Assembly (NCBI GenBank): GCA_000507305.1
Contig: DF241436.1
Span: 1-64,000 of the forward strand
Source of the DNA: Breviolum minutum Mf 1.05b.01
Lineage: Eukaryota; Sar; Dinophyceae; Suessiales; Symbiodiniaceae
Direction of reading: 5' to 3'
DNA: 64,000 nucleotides
This document shows, one piece after another, positions 32,569 to 43,100 of this stretch; position 1 is the first letter of the stretch, and each line of letters begins with the position of its first letter. The notes under the pieces are model-generated. The model was not told the origin of the DNA. It did no database searches and worked only from the letters and a program-made list of their open reading frames with translations. A program made the position numbers and the translations under genes.

Positions 32569-33211
32569 CCCAAATCACCCATTTACCATTGGTTGACTGC
32601 AGATCAAACCAAATTTCTGTTGCAAAGATACCAAGGACTGGAGCATCTTGACCGTGTGCTACGATCCCTTGGAGAGGAGCCACGCTGGCAGGAGTTGCCG
32701 AACACACAACGATTGCACACATGCAAACGTTGCTTGGCCTCTTTTAGCTTCGAGAATCATTGTGCGCTTGGATATGGATTGACTCCTTTGAAAAATCTGT
32801 TACTGAGGGTGGAAGGTCTGTGCAACTTGGCTGATGTGTACAAAGAATGTGTCATCATGGCAGTTTTTCCATGTGTTTGTGGCAATGAGAGATAAATCCT
32901 ATAGGTCGTATAAAAGGAATTGTCATGCAGAGTTAGAAAACAACATTTCTTTCTAAAACACGTACAGTACCAAACAAATGCAGTAGGTATATACACCCAA
33001 GATGATTGATGTTTCTATGTTAGTTTGTACTTATCATAACAGTTGGGGGCTTCCCACCAGGAGAGCAAACAGTACCCCTTCCTATGACATGCTTCAGACC
33101 AAGGTCAGCCATTACTCCAGCAAGAATACGATCTTAGTGCAGGCGATGGGTAAGATTGATGCACCATTTTTTCCAATTTTTCATTGATGTTTTTCAACCA
33201 TCCCACCATTT

Positions 33212-33328
33212 TGGGTGCTTCCAAAAATAAGGGATACCCCAAAATGGATGGTGAAAAAAATGGAAAACACCCTATTTTTTAATGGATGATTTGGGGGGTG
33301 GTACCCCCTATTTTTGGAAAACACCCCA
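33212..33328. mobile_element. foldback/MITE-like element, copy 1
   Basis: The left arm (tgggtgcttccaaaaata…acccc) and right arm (…gtaccccctatttttggaaa acacccca) are imperfect reverse complements over about 40 bp. The same arms occur at 56861-56967, so this is a dispersed family. Confidence 0.65.
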
Positions 33329-34105
33329 TGTTCAACCGACACCAGGGCAAAGATACTGCAGATGCTTCGAAGGAACTTTCAGCCGCCCTGGAGGTGGGGA
33401 CGGTAACATCCTGGTGAATCACCTGTATGACTTGGCCCATTGTTTCCAAAACGACGGAAAGGCAACACCTGATATGGGCGAAACAAACTCATCGCAGGTG
33501 TCTCCGGTGTCTCGTTGAAAAAATGGGGAATGGATGGTGGTTTGTGAACTGTAGCAAAGTCTGTGGCATAGAAATTGGACATGTTGCCACTACACATGTG
33601 CTACGATTTCTTCGGGAGTCAGCATCGACTCTCCACCTGACTACCAAGTAGTGTTGCTTATTTGATTGAGTGCCTTTGAATCAAGATGACACTGCCTAGG
33701 AATGCCTAAGATAAGACGCATACAGCATACACAATCTTTCACCTTGTGTTTTTTTTTCCTCGCCATGAGAGCTTGCACAGACCGTGTACTTGTATGTGGA
33801 AAGAACATTAGCGCACTTGCATGTCGCTTTACTCCTGAATATTGAGCGCCAGGTCACAATTGTGCCCAAAACCGCGGCACGGGTTCCATCTCAGAAGGAT
33901 ACTCTCTCCACGTGGAGACCAGTGCCACCTGAACCAGCACAGCCTGGACCGCAACCAGGCAAAGGTTGCTTTTGCAAACAATCATTCAAGTCATTGTCTT
34001 CTTTCACAAGACAGTCATTGTTCATGTATGTCATGTATGTTCATATTTATATTTCTTGTGTTTTGCTTCAAGTTTTTACAATGACTTTCGTTGGAAACAC
34101 CACAG

Positions 34106-34160
34106 GAGAAGTGTGGCATCTCTATGTGGACGGTGCTTGTCCTTGCAATCGTGGCTTGGC
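34106..34160 (+). CDS. RNase H exon: first catalytic Asp
   Basis: accacag acceptor, GEVWHLYVDGACPCNRGL. VDGA holds the first catalytic Asp on strand 1. Right end uncertain, possibly a GC donor. Confidence 0.75.
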
Positions 34161-37100
34161 ATTGAACATAAGCCCTTCATCAGATTTGGGGCACGCGGAC
34201 CATAGTTTCATGTTGTTCAGCAAACACATCATGTTGCTTCAAAAATTTGCAGATGGCATGTTATGTAAACTTTGTATACAAATCTATGTTTGTTTTTTTT
34301 TGGGATCAAATTTCTGCCAGCCAATTTTCTGTTGGTTTCTTTCCACTAAGAAAACGTGCAGAGTGTACATCATCCAGCTGGCTGGGGTATTGCCATCTAC
34401 CTCTCTGCACCAAACCATGGTCCAATGCGGCTCTTTCGTTCATTACATGGCCCTGTGGTAGTGGATCAATCCTCTCCACTTAGCCTTGGTGCTGAGGCAT
34501 GATGTTGTGGTTGTGGTTTGATGGTGGACCTGTTTTGGGGGTTGGGTTTTTATAGCTTATATTGGTAACCAATTTATTTTCCTTGACATGTTTTCTGAAT
34601 GTATTTACACTTGACTGTATGGTGTTGCATTTTGGGACATTGAATTGTTGTGATAATAGATTCGAGGAAATTTGAGTGTCACTCTTTGAATGCATCATGG
34701 GACAGGACAGGACTTGACCCCAGTGCTTTTTTATACGTTGCCAGAGCTTTGGTAATCCTTAAATAGGGACACTTGGAGGCCTTCATATTTCCCTGTCAGA
34801 GGATGTCAGAAGAAAGTTTTGAAATTGTATAGTAGAGAAGACTACTGCGAAAAAAAGATTGCCGAGGATGTTCTTATTGATTAAGTATGAAAGTTAGGGG
34901 ATTGAATAATATCGAAGACGAATGCGAGCGGCAGCCCGAAACAGAATAGAAACAGTTGAATGCCATGGAGCCTTGTGGGATTCTTCAAGTATGTATGCGA
35001 GGGCGGACGAAGTGTCTTTTTGCCGCTACTTCGAATCTTGTTGATATTTGACGTTCTTTCTTTCTGCCAGCTGGGAACCAACAACACTGCGGAGCTGTCT
35101 GCATTTGGAGAGGAGCGACCCGCTGCGATTGAGATGTTTTGTGACGTTTCGTGACATTGTGATGCTAATACAGTATATATTAACCCTAGCCTTCAAACCT
35201 CCTTTTTTTTGCGGTCGGTTTGCGGAACAGCCTTTTTTTCGGACCCCCCCCCCCNATACAGCATCACACATTTGATTGTCATAAAAAAGTAGGTGGTTGC
35301 CGTCACTCCGCAGCTGTTCACTGGAAGCGATTTACCCGCAGGGGGAAAGGAGTGCTGCCGTGCATCATGCCCGCCGAGAGCTTAGAAGCATTTTGATGCG
35401 GTTCTGGTGGATTCGGGGATAGCGTTTGGTTGGAGTGGGTACCAAAAAGGAACATTATTTGCAAAAATCTGGCACATAGCTTATGGATGCTTATGGCATA
35501 TGGTGCAAATGTCAGCCTGCAAGTATATAGTTGCTATATATGCTATGAATATATAGCTTATAAGTTGGCAAAAGACTGCAAAAGATACATCCATGGGAGA
35601 CGGCGTTTCCATGGGTCAATTGAATGGTGAGGAGTGCAATGTACCGTTTGATTGGTGCGATCAACTTACAATTCATTTACAAATATTGAAAAGGTAGATA
35701 ATGGATTGATTTTTCTAAACAATACGACAAAAATGAATAAGGCAAAAGTTGTTGTTTATGTTTATTCATCTCATTTTGATAGATATATTATATACTTGAC
35801 TTGTGCGTAGTACTAGAGAGGATGTCTTAGAGTTGAAAGCATGCGGTGCCATTTTGGCTCAAGGCCTGAGTTCAGGCCAGAACACCTCCTTTTTTCTCCA
35901 ACCTGACAGGGGAGAAAAGGGCATAAGGTTCCAATGGAAGAGGACATTGGGTTGAGACGTTTGCCACCCAGGGGGTCGACGACCAACGATATCCCGGAGA
36001 GAAGACCATCCTCCGGAGGCTCCAATGAGTTTAGCAGGAAAGCACTCCCTCCTGAAAACCTCCCTCCTGAGTACAAGTCCAGGAGGGGGTCTCGAAGGAA
36101 GAGGAGGTCTGATTCTCGGTCCACTGAGGAAGGTGGAAGAAGAAAGAGGAGGAGAGAGAAACCCCAGGAGGAATGGTCCCTGGGAGCTACCCATGGAGCA
36201 GTTGCCTATGGAGCTTGGGCTGCACGCGTCGAGATAGCAAATATGCTTGAGATGAAATGTGACCCGGGAAGAATTATAGAGTTGGTTGATCGAGGTGTCG
36301 AAGGGTCACATCCGATGAAGACCGACAATCAAGCCATCCCGAGGTTTAGTGATCCGGTGAGAATTGAAGATGGGTATGAGGAGGTGCAGGAGAAAACCCC
36401 TTTGCCCTTCGTTCCATCAAAAGGCTTCACCGAATCGCAAGTTGCTCAAAGCTTGTTTCCCGAGAAGGAGGTCAAGGAAGTTGTTGAGGAGCAGATGGCT
36501 ATCATGAATGCCTTGACCGGCTCGGATTCGGAGATCCCACCTTGGGTTAAGAAGTCGCCTGACGAGTTGCCAATGGCCTCAAAGCCGTCAAGGGGTCCTT
36601 TCCTTGGGGCCACATCACCGGATGCCACGTTCAAAAAACGTGCACGGCTCCCTCATGAGGGTTTGGAGGTGAAAACCTTGAGAGAGGCTTTCAGGAAGTC
36701 TAACATGGAGACAAAGTATGAGGATGAGGAAAAGGACCGCTTCACGAAGGCTGCCCCAACCGCCACCTGATGGAGTCGCCGTCGAAGCAGTTGAGAAGAG
36801 AAACATGAGGCCACCTCTCAGGCCCAAAGCCCCTCCGGGTGAATCTCTTGCAGAGCGAGAGAAGACAGAGCTTGAGAGGTTTAAGGTCGTTGCCCTGGAG
36901 ATCTACTATGCGTACCAAGGTTTGGGAATCCAGATGGATTTGGCGCAATGGGTGGGTGAGCCTAAGGTGGATGAGGCGAAGTTCATCTTTCATGTGGCAC
37001 CATCAAGAGCCTCGACTGGAAACCGCTACGCAAACCTTCTGATGGGTCACCTAAATTGGGTGAAGTCCATCCATGGGTCACCGCTGGAGGGAGGCGCCCC

Positions 37101-40100
37101 TTTAGAGAAGTTGAGAACGGTCGAGTACTTGGAACACATAGTTCAGAAAGGAATCGGAAGGTACACGCCTAGCTCCTTCCTTTTTGCACTGGACTACTTC
37201 TCGAAGGCGTTCGGCTTTGATCCCACTGGAGCACAGTGGAGGAGAGCCAAGATGTTGGCGTCCCGGTACACAAAGGCCAGCCCGGAGCTTACCGACAGGG
37301 CACCGCAGTTTTCGAAAGAAACCCTTCTAGCACTGGAGCGCTTGGTCCTTGACGATCTAGCTTCAGCACCGGAGAGGATCGCCGCAGGTAAGTTGCGACT
37401 TTGCTGCCAGGCCTCTGTGAGGTACGATGACCTCCTTCACACTCCCCTCAGCTCATTGGAATGGGTGAGGAGGAAGGGAGAGATTGCTATTGTTGGAGTG
37501 AGGGCACGCTCCACGCAAGGCAAGGTGAGGGCCAGGCCATGGGTGGCATCCTTCATGGGCGCGGACGAGAAGAATGACAAATGGTTGAGCTCACTGGTCA
37601 CCTTGTTGGTGAGTAGCCATGGCAGAAGATGGAGCAGTGACGACCACCTAGGGAAGGAGGTCAACCGAGCAGGAGATGGGTTCACTTCGAAGCCAGCCCG
37701 CATGGAGACCGACGTTATGGCTGTGAAAAGTGGGCTTATGCGATTGGTCAACTCGGGGGAAGACGTGGGTCTGAGTAAGGTCCAGATCTCTCTCCTGAGG
37801 TGGCATGGAGCAAAGTCCACATTCACCTCCCTGATGCAACACTTGGAGCTGGACCCAAGAGTGATCAGGTTGTCGGGCGATTGGAGCTCGAAGCAAGATG
37901 CAATGCCAGATGTTTATCTGAGGGAGGCTCAATTGCTCTGCCTGAGGGGGCAAGAAAAGTGCCTCTACCACCTGAGGCTGGGTGGAGACTTTGGAGGACT
38001 GGTCTCGGAAGGTCTGGCCACAGTCAGGAAAAGGAGAGAAAGTAGGTTTAGATCCATCCAAAGCAAAAGTCTTTGAGGGAGTCCACGCGTCCACCTTAGA
38101 AGAGAGCTTTCTGGATGGCGCCTTCGACCAAAGTGGGAAGGTTCTTTTCGAGCAGGTCGACAAGGATAAGGAGTTTGAACCAGAGGCGAACGAGATCGAC
38201 AGATTTCTGGAGAGCCCGGGAGAGGGCCAAGACACCTATGTGGTGTACAACTTCGAGAAGCCTGTTGAGAGTGGAGCCGGCAGACTGGAAGAGAAGGATT
38301 TGGAAACTTCTCTGCCCCTGGAGGAGGGGGATGAGGCTCAGGACGAAGGGCTCACCGCGAGCTTTGTCATCGCTGCCTCTGGCCTTTCCTCCTCGAAGCT
38401 CCACTTGCCGGCGATCGACAAAGACCCTTCTGGAAACCTGCTGCAGGTAGCAGTACCAGCATGTGGATCGAGGGGCTCCTTCACCTACTTGGGTGCACAA
38501 GAAGCGATCGACTCGAAGACTGAAGCCTGTGTGAGATGCTTCGGTAAGAGTGGGACTTCTTGCTCTAAACTTTGTAGTTTCACGTTGGGTGAGAGCAAGC
38601 GTTGTGCCAGAAGATGCACGACTGACTGCAGTTCCACCGGTGTGCACTTATGCCACGTGCACGAATGATATGTATGGGAGAGGAAAAAATTTTAAATGAG
38701 CAGTCGAGCAGTCTCCATGTCTTACGGTGCTTAAACAATGTTCAGCATTGATGACACGAGTATCCCTTCGGTTTGGACAGTTGCCTCAGTTAGGCAGCAT
38801 GATGATGGCTGCTTTTTCATGTTGCAGCCGTCTTAAGCTCCAAGCCCGAGGCGGCCCAGTCTCTCCCCTGAGATGACTACTCAGGGAGATTTGCCTATCA
38901 CATTCAAGCGAGCAGCAATCCGCTTCGATGTGGCAGAGTCAGACTTCTTTCTGCTGGGCCTGTATGGAGTAGCTACTCTGAATGGCCTGGCATTTAAGAT
39001 CCCGAAGTCGGAAGACTTGGAAGTTTTTCTCCAAGATAAGATCCTAGACTTTGGTGCGTACAAACAGGAGGATGGAACCCTGATTACGTACCAGAGGACG
39101 CCTAAGGTTTCTTGGCGAGAGTGGAAGATGTCAGACGACGCTGCGTCAATCCGGCGTCTGTGGCAATACGCCAAAGAAACAAAAGGTGAAATGGAACGCA
39201 TGGCTGGCGGTGAGGAGGTCCATAGAAAGCTGACCTTGATGGAGGCAGTCGCTATGGAGAACGCTGCAATAGCCAGGGGATGTCCGATGCCTGGGAGTGA
39301 TAGAGAGAGACCTTCTCTCTTCACGCTCAATAGGCTGTCGAGGTCACTTCAAACCCCAGGAGCAACGTATGAAATCGTACCCTGGGAGGCTCTCTTGTCC
39401 AAGGATGAGGAAGATCGGTTGGCTAGAGAAGGGAAGCTCCCAAAAGGATCGCACACCGAGATCGTCCTTAGCAAAGACTCGAAGATAGTGGCCAAGGAGA
39501 GGTCAGCCGATTCGGGACCAGTGGTCGCGAAAGTCGAGGACATGGAGACCTTGAGGGCAAGGCTGGACATACGTGCGAGAGCCTTGGACATGCTGGATCT
39601 GGTCGGGTATGGTGCGATGAGGCTTCTGTCCGACAAGTACTATGGCAAGGTCAATGCAGTTGTGGCGGATGGCATGAGGTCTCCAACACTCAACGAACTA
39701 CGTCGCTTTGACCGAGAGATGCAGGTCCATGTCTATCGCCACCTCAGCAGAGGAATTGGGTCTTTGGAAGGGGCCATCCAGTACTATGTGAGCACCGATG
39801 CCGACAATCTTTGGAGGCTGTTGGACCCTGTGATCAAACAGCTTCCTGACCAAGGAGTCGAAGCGGCCTCTGCTGAGTCGAAGAAGGATGGCAACAAAAG
39901 AAAGGCAGAAGAGGTTGAAGCTATGGGTGGTGGAGGAAAAGCGACCAAATCGCCTGAACCACCTCGCCTCAAGTTGTGCCTGGTTTGTCACAAGAGGCAT
40001 GAACCTCTGTGCAAGTTGCCTCCAGACTTCAGAAAGAACCAGCGAGATGCACAGAAAAAGGCCAAAGCAGCCAAGCGAGCTGCCAAAAACTCCGAAAAAG

Positions 40101-43100
40101 GAGATAAGGCCAAATAGGAAGACGGCCGTCCTAAGACTATCCCGGTCCGGAAAAAGGATGTGGCCGATTTTGCTGACCGGAGTCATGTATGTTGCTGTTT
40201 CACTGACATGTCACCCCATTTTGATGTTTCGCTTGTTTCACCTCTGTCCGTTTTTGCACCTTGGGATATTCTGAGGGGGCGTGATGTTTTTCTTGATTCT
40301 AGTGAACTTAGTCATGAGGTTTCGATTTCTCTGTTGTCACATTTTGCACCAAATTGTGCGACATTCAGCCGTGCAAGAGAAATACCCATCAGGAATGTGG
40401 CAAATCTCCTAAGCCGTTAAGGAGCGAGGCGCATCCGGAGGGAATCCCGGAAGAGCTAGCAAAACTTTCAAAGAAGGCTTTGAAACGGTTAAATGATGAT
40501 ACTTTGATGGCAAACATGTCGGCAGAATACTGCTGCGATATCCATCTTCAGGGTAGAAAATTCACCCTAGAACATCCAGGCAGGTCTATAGCTTTGAACC
40601 TGAGTAAATGGAAAGAACTCCGGAGCCTGCCGGGAGTACGTACCGTATTTTACAACACGTGCATGTTCCAAGGGAGCCGCAGGAAGAAATTTCAGGTTCT
40701 TATAACAAATGAACCTATCTTCGAAGAGTTCATCGGGAAGCTTTGTTCGGGAAACCACCTCTGTGACAGAACAGGGCTCAAGCACTTGAAATGGAGGCCA
40801 ACGGTTTCCGCCGGTAAAGTCGTTCAGTTCCAGACAGGGGATGAACGCGAGTATCCTCTTGGATTTTGCCAGGAGTATGCCAAAGCGGCGAGTAGATGCA
40901 TGGGACAGTCCGGAGCATTCCTGGAAGTTTTTTCTGGCCCAAACGCCCCACTGAGTTATGCGGTGGGAGAATCTCTCGGAGTTCAAGTCCCGGGAAGACG
41001 TTTAGATACAAAAGGGGTCGGGGTGAAGAGAGAGGTTCAGCACCTAGCACAGTTGCTAGAGAGTAAGCCCATCAACCCAGATCCTCTTCCAGCTCAGAGG
41101 AGAGTTGAGTTGTCAACGAACCGAGTCACCAGTGTGCAAGCTGGAAGACAGCCCGGATACGGGAAGAGGACTCAGCTCATACCAGATGGGTTGAAAGATC
41201 CAAGGCTACATTTGGAAGAAGCTCTGAAACTGGAGCATCCTTTTGGCCAGGAATGGGCTTTGAAGCCAGATCACGTGGACGCCATCTCAACTATGAGCTT
41301 GATACCAAACGAAGACACTAAGAAGAGGTTGAAGGAACTCTCTGTATGGAGGAATCTGGCAAGGAGTGCAGAAGTTGTCGACAGGCAGCGCCAACATGAG
41401 GAAATCGCATCGCAGTCAGCTATTCGGCTGGGAAGGTCGCCAAGAACAGCGCTTATGGAAAAACTGGGAGAGAAGTTGGACATCGAAGACAAGTCCGTGC
41501 CCAAGCTCTGATCACTGGAGTTCCAATCGTGGGAGAAGCCCTACGATCACCATTCTTTGAAGAACACTTTATCCCAGCTCAGATAACTGTGGAGGAGCTC
41601 CTGAGTACCTCACAAAAGAGGCGTCCGGGTACCCTCCACAGAATTCAAAAGATGGCCGAGTCATCTCCGGCTGAGTTGAACAGAGCGATATGGGAGAAGG
41701 CCATCAAGGAAGTTCGTCAAGGCTCAATGGATGGACCTTTCAACGAGGAACAGATTGTCGCTAAGCATGGGAGGTTCTTTAACCTGGTTCCAAGTTTCGG
41801 CCTAGCCCAGGGAACTAACGAGAAAGGAGAGCCCAAGTTTCGACGTATAGACGACCACAGTGCCTCTCACAACAACTTAGCTGCGACAAGGACCCAGAAG
41901 ATACCGATGGCAATGGTTGATTACCTCTTGGTGATGATCACCTCAATGGCAAACCACGTATCAACGGATTTGGTGGTGGGAACCGAGGATATGCAGGGAG
42001 CATATCGTCAGGTACCATTACCTGACTCGCAGTTGTCGATTTCAATCACAGGCGTTTATAATCCAGACACCAGAGAAGTTTCTCTGTTTGAAATGTTTGG
42101 GCAACCTTTTGGCGCAGGACATGCGGTACCAAATTTCTACAGGGTGGCCGAGTGGCTTAGCAGGACCATAGTTAGAGGTTTCAAAATTGTCATCGATCAC
42201 TTCTTTGACGATTTCTTTATGGTTCTGAGAAGGTCCGAGGCACTTGAAGGAAGCTTCATCGTTCAAGAAGCCTTCAGCCTACTGGGGTTCAAGCTTGACC
42301 CAGATAAAACCCAAGTACCGGCTGAGGTGGCAATGGTACTTGGAGTAGCAATAAACACTTCGGCACTTACCACAGAGAGGACTTTGATGGTGGAGCCAAA
42401 GCCCACTAGGATCAAAAACCTCTGTGAGATGATTGATGCAGTGTTGAGGCAGGGAACCTTGTCACCAAACATGGCAGCTAGTCTGTCAGGCAAATTTGGT
42501 TTCTTGTGCAGTACTATGTTTGGTAAAGTTGGGAGATGTTGCTCAGCAGCTTTGCGAGCAAGACAGTATGGGCCAAGTGAAGACACTTCCCTCACTCCCC
42601 AACTTGTGACGGCACTAAATCTTATGAAGAAGTTTGCCGTTGCATCCCCATCTCGCAAGTTGTTACTAGGAACTTCGAAACCTCCCATCATTCTGTATAC
42701 AGACGCCTCAGATGTTCCTGAGAGAGTCTCTCACAGATGGGTAGTAGGTGCAGTCATGCTAGATGCCTCAAAGGACTTCAGCATGCACCACACTTATTGG
42801 ACCGTACCTCAGGAAATTATAGATAAGTGGATCCCAAAGCAGTCCTATATGGGACAATTGGAGACCCTTGCCTGCCCTCTTGCGTTGTATACTTGGAGCT
42901 CCAAGATGCGCAAAAGGCGAATCATACTGTTCGTGGATAACGACAGTGCAGCATCCTGTTTGGTACGAGGCTTTTCTCCAAAACAAGACACTTGCAGTTT
43001 GGTCGGGCAATTCTGGCTTGCAGCTTCCGAGTCTGAGGTAGAAATCTACATCGACCGTGTTGAGTCCAAATCCAACATTGCGGATGGTCCAAGCCGCCTT

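Larger units (their letters stand above)
31374..34105. other. between TPR gene and RNase H gene
   Basis: Contains a protein-like stretch at about 32605-32745 (FLLQRYQGLEHLDRVLRSLG… and HTCKRCLASF) that may be an exon of either gene, and a Pro-rich stretch near 33880-33965 (PVPPEPAQPGPQPG) that could be an upstream exon of the RNase H gene. Two foldback elements lie inside (listed separately). The rest shows nothing I can name. Confidence 0.4.
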
